Source: JBLMXQ01 sp050257855 (GTDB lineage Bacteria > Acidobacteriota > Vicinamibacteria > Vicinamibacterales > CAVVIG01). From it: a DNA stretch of 64,000 nt. The notes beneath the pieces were generated by a model. That model had not been told where the DNA came from, did no database searches, and saw only the letters and a list, made by a program, of their open reading frames with translations. Below, in pieces: positions 1-8,655 of the stretch. The first letter of the stretch is position 1. Every line of letters begins with the position of its first letter. A program made the translations under genes and the position numbers. The stretch lies in the NCBI GenBank assembly GCA_050257855.1, contig JBLMXQ010000132.1, forward strand, positions 1-64,000. Reading direction: 5' to 3'.

Positions 1-95
1 ACCCTTTGTGGAGAGTGCGAGGTCAAGCTTACGTCTGAACGCAGCTGAACACTAGAGAGAGAGAGAAGACTTCTCGGACGACTCTTGACAGCGGG

Positions 96-2477
96 TCAGT
101 GGACGCTCTGGCCACCCGAGGGCTGGGAGCGGACTCGCGCAGCAGATATCAGATCACGCAGAGATCGCCCATCGTCCGGCGCTGACACGCACGTTACTGT
201 TACAGCTACAGGTACCAGAGCCCCTCTGACACCAAAGGGATGCTCGCGGATATTGTGTCGGATGCGAGCAGTCACCGAAAGCGCAGTCGCGCGGTCCGTG
301 TTGTTCAGAAGCGCCGCAAACTCATCGCTCCCACAGCGGAACAGAATGTCAGCCACTCTGAGAGCGGCGCGGACGTTCCGCACTACATGGCGCAGGACAT
401 CATCCCCCACGTGGCGCCCATGGTGCATGTTGATCGATTCAAGACCGACGACGTCAATTAGCAGGACTGAGGTATGAGCGGAGCCATCCGGACTCGGTGC
501 ACTGACGACGTGTTGTAGTTGGCGGAGGTCGGGAAGGCCCGTGATCGGATCCCGCCTCGTGGAGCCCTGGTCGAATTCGATTGCGCTCTTGAAAGTGTGA
601 GAGATTTGGCGAGCGACGATTTCGACGACGCGACGATGGTCGTCGGTGAAGCTGTCTTGAATCGTGGAATACAAGCTAAGCACGCCAACAAGGCTGTCGT
701 TCCAGAGGAGCGGTGTACTGAGACAACTTCGCAGGCGAGGAGTGACGCGCCGCGCAACCTCTCCCAAATCCAACGTTGCATCCGAGTTGAAGATCGTTTG
801 GCGATTCGCGGCCACCCATCCGCTAAGTCGATGTCCTAATTGGATACGCAAGCCTCTGATGTCAGATGCCGCATCGCCTACTGCGTGACTTGCCTCAAGT
901 TCATCTCTTTCCGCATCGTACAGATAGAAAACGCACAGCGAGGACGGCACAAGCCGTCGAAGGTGCTTTGCGATTATGTCACCCGTGTCACCAACGCTGG
1001 CCTGTCCCGCAAGCGCACTGGCCAACTCGTATAGCGTGAGCATCTCGTCAGCGCCTGCTGCTATGTCCTCGAGGCTTGTTGAAGTCGACAAGAGAGGACC
1101 CTGAATTGAGCTTGTGATTTCGTTTAGTGCGTGCCGCGGAGGACCTGAGAACGCCGATTCAGGCGTGATCCTCTCGTAGACTCGAACGAACGTGTCCACG
1201 ATCAGCGGGTCATACATCGACCCGCGTCGTTCATTTAGGATTTTGAGTGCTTCCTCATTCGACAGCCTAGGGCGATATGGGCGATCTGACGTGAGTGCGT
1301 CGAAGCAGTCAACGACCGACAGGATTCGTGCACCGATCGGTATTTCTGTGGCATGCAACCTGCCGGGATATCCAGTGCCGTCCCAGTTCTCGTGGTGATG
1401 TCTGACGATCGGTACGACTGGGTACGGAAAATCAATAGCCGATAAAATGTCCGCTCCCACTGTCGCGTGGAGTTTCATTTTCTCAAATTCGGCTGCAGTG
1501 AGTCGACCCGGCTTGTTTAGGATATATTCGGGCACCGCGAGCTTCCCCATGTCATGAAGCAGTGCGGCGGCCTCAATCGCCTTAATCAATGCGCCGTCCT
1601 TGATTCCTACCTCCGCAGCGAGCCCAACTGCAAGAGTCTGCACTCGTCGAATGTGTCCGTGGGTGATCTGATCCTTCGCGTCAATCGCCATCGCCAGCGT
1701 TTCGATGGTTGACAGATACAACCGATTCAACTGGGCCAGATGGTCGTTTGCATCCTCAACGCGCGCCATCGAGGTCTTGAACAGGAAGTAGAAGCCGAGG
1801 ATCAAGGGGACCACTGCCCCGAGGAACCTGAGATCCAAGTCACGGGTGTAGACGACGAGAAGAAGCGCGACGGACGCCGCGGAAAAGTAGTTGAGCGAGA
1901 GCCACAGCAGATTCTTCCGCCAGATCTCGAAAGGCGAGAGCCTCGTCTCGAATGCGACAGCGAACGCAATTAGCCAGCTGTTCAGACCGAAGTACACGAG
2001 CGCGAACACTGCTAACGGCCACAGAAGAACATTGAGCGTGACCGCTTGATGAACAAGCGGCTGCACGTTCGCAGCTGCAAACAGGAGTTTCGATGCGCAC
2101 CAGCAAGAGATTGCTGGCGCGCTCATGTTGAAGTACGGCCGGTACCATTCCGGATGCCGTCTGGCCATCCAAAACGAGATGACCAGGCCTTCCAGCACGA
2201 CAGTTATGGTGCCCGCAGCGGGACCAAACAGCAGGACGGCGGTGAAGACGAACGTCTCAGAGACAGAAATGGAGGCAGGTACCGATGGGAGCTTGATGGT
2301 GGCAGAGCCACTGAGCAGCGCCAAGCCGACCAGCATGTACCACTGGTAGCCTAGCGGCTCTGACCGCACTTGATAGAGTGCGGTCAGAGTGACTGCAAAA
2401 CCCCCTGCGATAATGACCCCCAAGTAGAGGCGTCCGCCGGGAGTCAATTCGGAGGTGGCCTCCAGTCGCTGGGTCAT
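96..2477 (-). CDS. Membrane HD-GYP phosphodiesterase with GAF and degenerate GGDEF domains
   Basis: Predicted cyclic-di-GMP signalling protein of 793 residues. The first ~250 residues hold about seven hydrophobic segments, so it is membrane-anchored. An HD-GYP domain follows (about 255-450) with HDMGK near 308 and HHHENWDGTGYP near 360-372; the metal-binding and GYP residues are intact, so hydrolysis of c-di-GMP is likely. A GAF domain lies at about 490-640. The C-terminus is a GGDEF domain whose motif reads GSDEF (RCGSDEF), so cyclase activity is doubtful. Base use is less GC-rich than in the rest of the window (32 of 60 in the row at 901, against 43 of 60 in the row at 20401), which hints at a different origin. 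No strong ribosome site is visible before the ATG at 2477. Confidence 0.9.
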   Translation of the reverse strand: MTQRLEATSELTPGGRLYLGVIIAGGFAVTLTALYQVRSEPLGYQWYMLVGLALLSGSATIKLPSVPASISVSETFVFTAVLLFGPAAGTITVVLEGLVISFWMARRHPEWYRPYFNMSAPAISCWCASKLLFAAANVQPLVHQAVTLNVLLWPLAVFALVYFGLNSWLIAFAVAFETRLSPFEIWRKNLLWLSLNYFSAASVALLLVVYTRDLDLRFLGAVVPLILGFYFLFKTSMARVEDANDHLAQLNRLYLSTIETLAMAIDAKDQITHGHIRRVQTLAVGLAAEVGIKDGALIKAIEAAALLHDMGKLAVPEYILNKPGRLTAAEFEKMKLHATVGADILSAIDFPYPVVPIVRHHHENWDGTGYPGRLHATEIPIGARILSVVDCFDALTSDRPYRPRLSNEEALKILNERRGSMYDPLIVDTFVRVYERITPESAFSGPPRHALNEITSSIQGPLLSTSTSLEDIAAGADEMLTLYELASALAGQASVGDTGDIIAKHLRRLVPSSLCVFYLYDAERDELEASHAVGDAASDIRGLRIQLGHRLSGWVAANRQTIFNSDATLDLGEVARRVTPRLRSCLSTPLLWNDSLVGVLSLYSTIQDSFTDDHRRVVEIVARQISHTFKSAIEFDQGSTRRDPITGLPDLRQLQHVVSAPSPDGSAHTSVLLIDVVGLESINMHHGRHVGDDVLRHVVRNVRAALRVADILFRCGSDEFAALLNNTDRATALSVTARIRHNIREHPFGVRGALVPVAVTVTCVSAPDDGRSLRDLISAARVRSQPSGGQSVH

Positions 2478-2513
2478 TGCGGGCGATCAAGCTTTCGGCT
2501 GATCTAGTCCCAA

Positions 2514-2519
2514 ACTATA
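2514..2519 (-). promoter_or_regulatory. Candidate -10 (TATAGT) for the HD-GYP gene
   Basis: Read on the minus strand, TATAGT lies 36 bases before the ATG at 2477, within the AT-rich gap 2478-2586. No convincing -35 hexamer sits 16-18 bases further upstream. A short T-run at 2545-2550 has no hairpin beside it. Confidence 0.3.
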
Positions 2520-2586
2520 ATATTAGTGCGCATTCTATTTCCCCTTTTTTCTCAAGATTTCGCGTGTGCCTTCGCCAAGCTCGGTT

Positions 2587-4323
2587 TCAATCGTTCATTG
2601 CGCCATCCTGAAGGACGTTGCCCCATACCAGGATGTCCGCGTTAGCGTCAGAGTTGCCCCAAACCAGAATGTCAGCGTCGGCGCCCGAATTCCCCCATAC
2701 CAGGATGTCACCGCGAACAAGCTGATCGCCCCAGACAAGAATGTCGCCCGTGGCGAGATCGTTGCCCCACACCAAAATGTCGGCATCCGGTTCTTCGTTC
2801 CCCCAGACCAAGATGCTGCTCGTGAGATCGTTGTTTCCCCAAACGAGGATGCTGCCTTCAACGTTGCCCCAGACCAGGATGTCTCCCCAGACCAGGCTCG
2901 AGGGATTCGCGGCGCCATTGCGGGCGGTTGCGATTCCGCCAGGCGTGGTGGTTTCACCCGACACGGTGGTGGTCGGCAGTCCGGAATGCGGCCTTCCGTC
3001 GACAAACTCAGCAGCCGCTAGCGCATTGACACTGCCCGCCCCGCCGCCGATTAGCCCCGCCGACGGCAGGAACGTCGCCGTCAACTGCAGCGCCACCTTC
3101 ACCTGCCCCGGCGTCAGGTGGCCACGCTCTTCCAGCAGCAGCGCCGCCGTGCCGCTCACGACCGCCGTCGCCATGCTCGTCCCGGACAGCTGGATGTACC
3201 CGTCCTCGCCCTCGCCCGCGACGTGCCGCTGCGGATACGTCGTCGCGATGAACGACCCCGGCGCCTCCGCCGATACCACGTGGCTGCCCGGCGCCACGAC
3301 GTCCGGCTTCAGCACCAGGTCGTACCGCGTCGGCCCCCGCGAGCTGTACGCCGCCACCGTGTCGTCCGACCGCTGCGGCGTGCCGTGCGTGTCGAGCGCG
3401 CCGACCGTGATCGCAAACGGGCTGTTCCCCGGCGACACGATCCCGCCGATGATCGGACGCCCGTCCTGCGTCTCGCCGTAGTTGCCGGCCGCCGCGACGA
3501 CGACGATCCCCGCGTGTACCGCGCGCTCCACGGCCTCGCACAGCGGATCGTCGCGGTACGGCTGGAGCACCGGCGCTCCAAGCGACAGGTTGATGATCTG
3601 GATGTTGTAGTCGCGACGGTGCGCAATCGCCCAGTCGATCGCCTCGATCACGCTGCTCACCGTGCCGGAACCGTCGTCGCCCAGCGCCCGCTCGTTGACG
3701 ATGTACGCGCCGGGGGCGACGCCGCTGAAGGCGGGGACGTTCGCGTCGGCCGCCGACTGTCCCGCAACCAGCGCCGCCACGTGCGTCCCGTGGCCATACC
3801 GGTCGATGCCGTCGCCGCCGGTGAAGTCCACCGACGCCAGCACGCGGTGCGCGAGCGCGACATGACTCGGATCGATCCCCGAATCGATCACCGCCACGGT
3901 GACGCCCTCGCCGGTCAGCGGCTGCAGGCTGTCCTCGCCGGCCCAGACCTGATCGGCGCCGATGGCCTCCGCCGTCACGTCCGACGCGCGAATCGGCACG
4001 TCGCCCGAGAGATGATCGATGCTGTCGTCCTGCTGGAGCGCTTCGAGCTGGCCGGCGTTCACGCGCAGCACCGCGCCGCTGGTGAGATACCGCTTGACCG
4101 TGACGTTGTAGCGCGCGGCAATGGCATCGACCGTCGCCCGATCGCCGTCCACGATCACGTTCATCGCGGGCGACCCGACCGCGAGCCCGTCCGCCAGGTC
4201 CGCGCTGAGCCGCGCACGATGCGCCGCATGCGCCGGCGCCGCCGCGCCAGCCAGGCACGCCGCCGCGACGACCGCGACGGTGACGGGCTGCATCGACCAG
4301 GAGCAGAAACGAGTCATGGGCAT
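2587..4323 (-). CDS. Secreted S8 subtilisin-like protease with C-terminal ILVWGN repeats
   Basis: Serine protease of 578 residues. Residues 1-33 look like a signal peptide ending in APAHA. Residues ~50-115 resemble an inhibitor-type prodomain. The catalytic triad is visible: Asp147 in VAVIDSGID, His178 in GHGTHVA, and Ser near 383 in SGTSMATAVVSG, with an oxyanion AAAGN between. From residue 475 the chain holds nine LVWG motifs at a mostly 12-residue spacing and then stops, so the repeats form the whole C-terminus. GGAG lies about 7 bases before the second ATG (4317), which may be the true start; 4323 is the first. The excisionase-like gene 27 bases upstream reads the same way and may share its transcript. 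Confidence 0.93.
   Translation of the reverse strand: MPMTRFCSWSMQPVTVAVVAAACLAGAAAPAHAAHRARLSADLADGLAVGSPAMNVIVDGDRATVDAIAARYNVTVKRYLTSGAVLRVNAGQLEALQQDDSIDHLSGDVPIRASDVTAEAIGADQVWAGEDSLQPLTGEGVTVAVIDSGIDPSHVALAHRVLASVDFTGGDGIDRYGHGTHVAALVAGQSAADANVPAFSGVAPGAYIVNERALGDDGSGTVSSVIEAIDWAIAHRRDYNIQIINLSLGAPVLQPYRDDPLCEAVERAVHAGIVVVAAAGNYGETQDGRPIIGGIVSPGNSPFAITVGALDTHGTPQRSDDTVAAYSSRGPTRYDLVLKPDVVAPGSHVVSAEAPGSFIATTYPQRHVAGEGEDGYIQLSGTSMATAVVSGTAALLLEERGHLTPGQVKVALQLTATFLPSAGLIGGGAGSVNALAAAEFVDGRPHSGLPTTTVSGETTTPGGIATARNGAANPSSLVWGDILVWGNVEGSILVWGNNDLTSSILVWGNEEPDADILVWGNDLATGDILVWGDQLVRGDILVWGNSGADADILVWGNSDANADILVWGNVLQDGAMND
2620..2901 (-). repeat. Nine in-frame ILVWG(N/D) repeats of the subtilase
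   Basis: Residues 475-568 of the protease contain LVWG nine times. Successive spacings are 6, 10 and then six times 12 residues (36 bases). Typical units are DILVWGNS and SILVWGNE; the linkers are rich in Asp, Asn, Gly and Ala. The strict period suggests a stacked beta structure or a surface-attachment tail, which is inference. Confidence 0.88.
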
Positions 4324-4350
4324 TCTCCGCCGATTCTCGAATTCGAACGT

Positions 4351-4644
4351 TCAGTACGAAGATCGCCGGCCGACGGGCGCCGCCTCGCGAGGCTCCTCGT
4401 CGTCCGGCAGGCCGCTGCGCGCTTCCATCACCGAATCGAGCAGCACGCGCTGCGATCCGCCAATGGTCCTGATGGTCTGGAGCCGGCCTTCGCGGATGCG
4501 GTTGTAAATCGTCCGCCGCGAAACCCCGAGCAGTTCCGCCGCATGGTCCAGCGAAACGCTGCGTCCGATACGAGGTTGAGAGCCGTCATCAGATCCGTCG
4601 TCTCCCACCGACATCTGGTCCCTCCGGCGCCGCCCTAAAGGCAC
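4351..4644 (-). CDS. Small excisionase/MerR-like helix-turn-helix protein
   Basis: Protein of 97 residues with one recognisable DNA-binding region (about 28-80): SLDHAAELLGVSRRTIYNRI followed by EGRLQTIRTIGGSQRVL, the pattern of excisionase-type winged helices that read a promoter or att site. No integrase gene is nearby, so a transcription role is more likely than excision. It ends 27 bases before the subtilase start on the same strand, so it may control that gene. A second Met at residue 11 is an alternative start. Confidence 0.75.
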   Translation of the reverse strand: MPLGRRRRDQMSVGDDGSDDGSQPRIGRSVSLDHAAELLGVSRRTIYNRIREGRLQTIRTIGGSQRVLLDSVMEARSGLPDDEEPREAAPVGRRSSY

Positions 4645-4691
4645 GGCCGGTGCCAGCCTCGACGGTGGCAGCCGCCGCTGTCAGCAAGTCA

Positions 4692-4721
4692 TTGCGGTGA
4701 CGTGAGTTATCGGGCTAGGAT
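4692..4721 (+). promoter_or_regulatory. Candidate promoter for the peptide-transporter operon
   Basis: TTGCGG at 4692-4697, an 18-base spacer and TAGGAT at 4716-4721. It falls inside the 5' extension of the open frame that starts at 4702, which supports placing the real start of the binding-protein gene further downstream (TTG at 4882). Confidence 0.3.
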
Positions 4722-4881
4722 GGCGTGGCGCCGGAACGCCGTTCGGGCTCGAGGCCGGCTAAGCATTTGGCCGAACCCCGGCCATCGACGTCGATTCGCC
4801 CGGCTTGCACGGAAAATCGTCCAAAGGCTCCGCGTTGCACGATTCGTGGAGCGGCCAGTTTTTTGGCCGGCGGGCCAGATT

Positions 4882-6624
4882 TTGACCAGACACGCGCGCA
4901 ACACTGCGATCTTGGCTGCCGGCGCGGCGATTCTCGCCGTCATCGGCGTGGCGCGGTGGCGACACGGAGCGCCGGCGACGGCCGACGGTCCGCACGCCGG
5001 CGGGGACCTCGTGGTCTCCGTGCGCACCGAGCCGCGGACCTACAATCGCTTCGCCTCGCGCGATTTCGTCACCGACCTGGTGACCCTGCTGACCCAGGCG
5101 AAGCTGGTCCGGATCAACCGGGTCACCCAGGAGGTCGAGCCGTGGCTCGCCGAGCGATGGACGCGGTCGGCCGACGGCCTGCAGTACACCCTCAGCCTGC
5201 GCCGGAACGTCGTGTTCTCCGACGGCCAGCCGTTCACGGCCGCCGACGTCCTGTTCTCGTTCGAGGCGGCGTACGACACGCGGAACAACAGCCCGCTCGC
5301 CGACGCGCTCGAGGTCGGCGGCCGGCCGCTGGAAGTCGCCGCGCCCGACGCGCACACCGTGGTCGTGACGTTTCCGTCGGCGTTCGCTCCGGGCGTCCGG
5401 ATCCTCGACAATCTTCCGATCCTGCCGCGCCACGTCCTTCAGGCGGCGGAGCAGGCCGGCACCTTCGCGAGCGCGTGGGGGATCGGGACGACGCCCGCCG
5501 ACGTCGTCGGCCTCGGCCCCTTCGTCCTGTCCGAGTACGTCCGCGGCCAGAGGCTCGTGTTCACGCGCAATCCGCACTACTGGCGGACCGATGACAGAGG
5601 CACGCGGCTGCCGTATCTGGACCGCGTCGTCCTCGAGGTCGTTCCCGACCAGAATGCGGAAGTCCTGCGGCTCGAGGCCGGGCAGATCGACGCCACCGGG
5701 GACGCGGTCCGGCCGGAAGACTACGCGCCGCTCAACCGCGCCGCAGACGCGGGCAGGATAACGTTGAGGGATGTCGGTGTCGCCCTGAATCCCGACGTCA
5801 TGTGGTTCAACCTGAAGCCGGGCGCCTTCGCCGGCGATCCGCGCGCATCGTGGCTGCAGCGCGATGAGCTGCGGCAGGCCATCTCGCTCGCCGTCGACCG
5901 GCAGGCGTATGCCGATACCGTGTTCCTCGGCGCGGGCGTGCCCGTGTTCGGCCCGATCACGCCGGCCAACAGGAAGTGGTTCGACCCGGACCTGCCTCGT
6001 CCCGGCTACGATCCGGCGAAGGCGCGCACGCTGCTGGCGTCGATCGGCCTGGTCGATCGCAATGGCGACGGCCTGCTCGAGGATCCGGCGAACGAGCCGG
6101 CGCGATTCACGCTCGTCGTCTACGGCGGCCGGACGTCACTGACGCGCGGCGCCGCCGTCCTTCGCGACGACCTCGCCCGGATCGGCCTTGGCGTCGACAT
6201 CGTCACGCTCGATCAGGCTGCCGTGATTCAGCGGATCCTTTCGGGGAAGTACGAGGCGGTTGCGTTCAACGTCCAGATGACGGATACCGATCCGGCCAAC
6301 AACCTGGACTTCTTTCTCAGCTCGGGCAGCGCGCATCTGTGGAACATCGGCCAGGCGCACCCCGCGACGGACTGGGAGCGGCGGATCGACGAGCTGATGG
6401 CGCAGCAGGTGGCCGCGGGCGACGCGGTCGAGCGGCGGCGGCTGTTCGACGAGGTGCAGGGAATCCTGGCCGAGCACCAGCCGGCGCTCTATTTCGTGGC
6501 GCCGCGGGTGTACGTCGCCACGTCGCGGCGAGTGAGTCACGTCGAACCGGCCGTGACGCCGCCCCAGATCCTCTGGGCTCCGGACACCATTGCCGTTGCC
6601 GGCGGATCGCCTCCGACCCACTGA
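4882..6624 (+). CDS. ABC transporter peptide-type substrate-binding protein
   Basis: Family 5 extracellular solute-binding protein (Dpp/Opp type), about 580 residues from the TTG at 4882. From there a short basic stretch and a hydrophobic segment (AILAAGAAILAVIGVA) form a signal peptide or anchor. The body has the family's landmarks: an early GGDLVVSVRTEPRTYNRF strand, LSLRRNVVFSDGQPFTAADVLFSFE, and the later DELRQAISLAVDRQAY. The frame is open back to GTG 4702, but that extension is an Arg-rich stretch unlike a signal peptide. Two permeases follow at once; no ATPase gene is in the window. The ligand (peptide, sugar or other) cannot be read from the sequence. Confidence 0.88.
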   Translation: MTRHARNTAILAAGAAILAVIGVARWRHGAPATADGPHAGGDLVVSVRTEPRTYNRFASRDFVTDLVTLLTQAKLVRINRVTQEVEPWLAERWTRSADGLQYTLSLRRNVVFSDGQPFTAADVLFSFEAAYDTRNNSPLADALEVGGRPLEVAAPDAHTVVVTFPSAFAPGVRILDNLPILPRHVLQAAEQAGTFASAWGIGTTPADVVGLGPFVLSEYVRGQRLVFTRNPHYWRTDDRGTRLPYLDRVVLEVVPDQNAEVLRLEAGQIDATGDAVRPEDYAPLNRAADAGRITLRDVGVALNPDVMWFNLKPGAFAGDPRASWLQRDELRQAISLAVDRQAYADTVFLGAGVPVFGPITPANRKWFDPDLPRPGYDPAKARTLLASIGLVDRNGDGLLEDPANEPARFTLVVYGGRTSLTRGAAVLRDDLARIGLGVDIVTLDQAAVIQRILSGKYEAVAFNVQMTDTDPANNLDFFLSSGSAHLWNIGQAHPATDWERRIDELMAQQVAAGDAVERRRLFDEVQGILAEHQPALYFVAPRVYVATSRRVSHVEPAVTPPQILWAPDTIAVAGGSPPTH

Positions 6625-6652
6625 GTTGAGTCGAGACCGGACGCGGCCGAGC

Positions 6653-7609
6653 GTGCGATATCTCGCGAAGCGGCTCGTTTTCGCCGCGGCGCTCGTGTTC
6701 GCGGTTTCCTCGGCGTCGCTCGTCCTGGCGCGTCTCGCGCCCGGCGACTACGTGACGACGACGCTCGGCATCGATGCGCGGCAGGAGACGGCCGCGCGCG
6801 CCAGGGCGCGCTACGGCCTCGATCGGTCGCTCGCGGCGCAGTATCGCGAATGGCTCGCCGGCGCCATCCGCCTCGATTTCGGGCGGTCGCTGCTCTTCGA
6901 CGCGCCGGTCGGTCCGCTCGTGCGCGAGCGCGCGCTCAACACGGCGCTGCTCGCCGTGACCGCGCTGCTGCTGGCGACCCTCATCGGGCTCCCGCTCGGC
7001 GTCGTGACCGGGAGTCGCCGCGGCGGACTGGCGCCGGCGGCCATCCGCGTCTGTTCCGTGGTGCTTCTCTCGCTGCCGCCGCTGCTCACGTCCCTGCTCC
7101 TGGTCTTCGTCGCGGCCAGGACGGGGTGGTTTCCGGTCGGCGGCATGCGCTCCGTCCGGGCGGCGTCGGCATGGTCCGACGTCGGCTGGCATCTCATCGT
7201 CCCCTCCGTCGCGCTGGCGCTGCCGATTGCGGCGATGTTCGAGCGCCTGCAGTCCCAGGCGATGTCGGAGGCCGCCGCCGAGCCGTACGTGCTCGCCGCG
7301 CTCGCGCGCGGGGTGCCACGGCGCCGCATCGCGTGGCGTGATGCGCTCAAGCCGGCGCTGGGTCCGGTCGCCGCCATCTACGGACTCGTGGTCGGCACGC
7401 TCCTCAGCGGATCGTTCGCCGTCGAGATCGTCACGGCGTGGCCGGGCCTCGGCCGCCTGATGCTCGATGCGCTGCTCGCCCGGGACATCTACCTCGTTGC
7501 CGGATGCGCAGCGGCCGGCTCGGTGTTCCTGGCGGCCGGCACGCTGCTGTCGGACGTCGCGCTCGCCGCGCTGGATCCGCGGATTGCGGAAGGGGAGGCG
7601 GAGGCCTGA
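6653..7609 (+). CDS. ABC transporter permease, DppB type
   Basis: Inner-membrane permease of about 318 residues. It begins with the family pattern RYLAKRLVFAAALVFAVSSASLVLARLAPGD and shows about six hydrophobic segments. The EAA loop that docks the ATPase is visible in the C-terminal half (YVLAALARGVPRRRIAWRDALKPALGP). I place the start at GTG 6653 because it gives the usual short N-terminus; TTG 6626, right after the upstream stop, is an alternative. The gene ends in TGATG, overlapping the next permease. Confidence 0.87.
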   Translation: MRYLAKRLVFAAALVFAVSSASLVLARLAPGDYVTTTLGIDARQETAARARARYGLDRSLAAQYREWLAGAIRLDFGRSLLFDAPVGPLVRERALNTALLAVTALLLATLIGLPLGVVTGSRRGGLAPAAIRVCSVVLLSLPPLLTSLLLVFVAARTGWFPVGGMRSVRAASAWSDVGWHLIVPSVALALPIAAMFERLQSQAMSEAAAEPYVLAALARGVPRRRIAWRDALKPALGPVAAIYGLVVGTLLSGSFAVEIVTAWPGLGRLMLDALLARDIYLVAGCAAAGSVFLAAGTLLSDVALAALDPRIAEGEAEA

Positions 7610-8655
7610 TGCGTCGAATCGGGACGGCGCTGCTCGTCATGTGGGTCGTGGCCGCTCTTGCCGCACCGTGGCTCGCGCCGCATCCGCCGGACGTGCCGAT
7701 CGGCACGCTGTCGAACGCGCCGCCCACGCTGCCCCATCTCGTCGACGGCGAGGGGCGCTGGCATGCGCCGTTCATCTATCCCCTGGTGCTGGCGAACCGG
7801 CTGGAGCAGCGCTACGAGGAGGATCGCTCGGTTCGCGTGCCGCTGGCCTGGCTGTCTGGCGGACACCTCGTGCAGTCGAGCGACGCCTCGCGCGCGCCGC
7901 TCGTGGTCGCGGGCACCGACCCGCTCGCGCGCGACGTGTTCAGCCGGCTGCTGTACGGCGCGAGGATCTCGCTCGGCCTCGCGGGCGTCGCGGCGCTCGG
8001 CGCGACGGTGCTCGGCCTGCTGAGCGGCGGCCTCGCCGGGTACGCGGGCGGAGCGGTCGACGAGCTGGTGATGCGCGCGACCGAGTTCGTGCTCGTCCTG
8101 CCGGTCATCTATGTGGCGCTGGCGCTCCGTGCCGTGCTGCCGCTGGTCCTGACGTCCTCGACGATCTTCCTGTGGCTCACCGGAATCTTCGCCGTTGTCG
8201 GTGCGCCGTTCGTCGCCCGTGGCGTGCGCGCGATCGTCCGCTCGGAGCGCGGCCGCGAGTATGCCGTCGCCGCGCGATCGCTCGGGGCGGGCCACGTGCG
8301 CATCCTCGTTCGCCATCTGCTTCCCGCCTGCACCGGGTTCGTCGTCGTCCAGCTGACGGTCCTCGTGCCCGCGTACATCGTCGCGGAAGCCACGCTGTCG
8401 TACGTCGGGCTGGGATTCCCGGACTCGACGCCGAGCTGGGGAGCGATGCTGCGAGACGCCTCGAACGTGCAGGCCATGGTCCAGTTTCCATGGCTGCTCG
8501 TCCCGGCGGCGGCGATCTTCCTCGTCGTGCTCGGTCTGAACCTCGTCCTGCAGGGGCGGTCTCCCGGGCTGGGCGCGGGAGGTGCCGAGCGGCTGCACTA
8601 CAATGAAGCCGATGGACTTCTCGGGCGTTTTCGCTCCGCTCCCCACGCCTTTTGA
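7609..8655 (+). CDS. ABC transporter permease, DppC type
   Basis: Second transmembrane subunit of the peptide-type importer, 348 residues from ATG 7609, which overlaps the previous stop by one base. An N-terminal membrane helix (ALLVMWVVAALAAPWLAPHPPD) is followed by the DppC-type motif GTDPLARDVFSRLLYGARISL and an EAA loop (YAVAARSLGAGHVRILVRHLLP). Between them is an extra periplasmic stretch (residues ~30-95). The C-terminus runs about 40 bases into the next gene. ATPase subunits must be encoded elsewhere. Confidence 0.87.
   Translation: MRRIGTALLVMWVVAALAAPWLAPHPPDVPIGTLSNAPPTLPHLVDGEGRWHAPFIYPLVLANRLEQRYEEDRSVRVPLAWLSGGHLVQSSDASRAPLVVAGTDPLARDVFSRLLYGARISLGLAGVAALGATVLGLLSGGLAGYAGGAVDELVMRATEFVLVLPVIYVALALRAVLPLVLTSSTIFLWLTGIFAVVGAPFVARGVRAIVRSERGREYAVAARSLGAGHVRILVRHLLPACTGFVVVQLTVLVPAYIVAEATLSYVGLGFPDSTPSWGAMLRDASNVQAMVQFPWLLVPAAAIFLVVLGLNLVLQGRSPGLGAGGAERLHYNEADGLLGRFRSAPHAF
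8599..8604 (+). promoter_or_regulatory. Candidate -10 (TACAAT) for the aldolase gene
   Basis: TACAAT ends 7 bases before the ATG at 8612, so a transcript from it would start at or next to the start codon. It lies inside the 3' end of the upstream permease gene. No clear -35 is seen. Confidence 0.25.

Noticed and set aside
2540..2555. T-run as intrinsic terminator
   Set aside because: No GC-rich hairpin stands beside it in either direction.
4702..4881. N-terminal extension of the binding-protein gene (60 codons)
   Set aside because: Arg-rich with no signal-peptide character; a promoter-like element lies within it, and the hydrophobic leader begins after the TTG at 4882.
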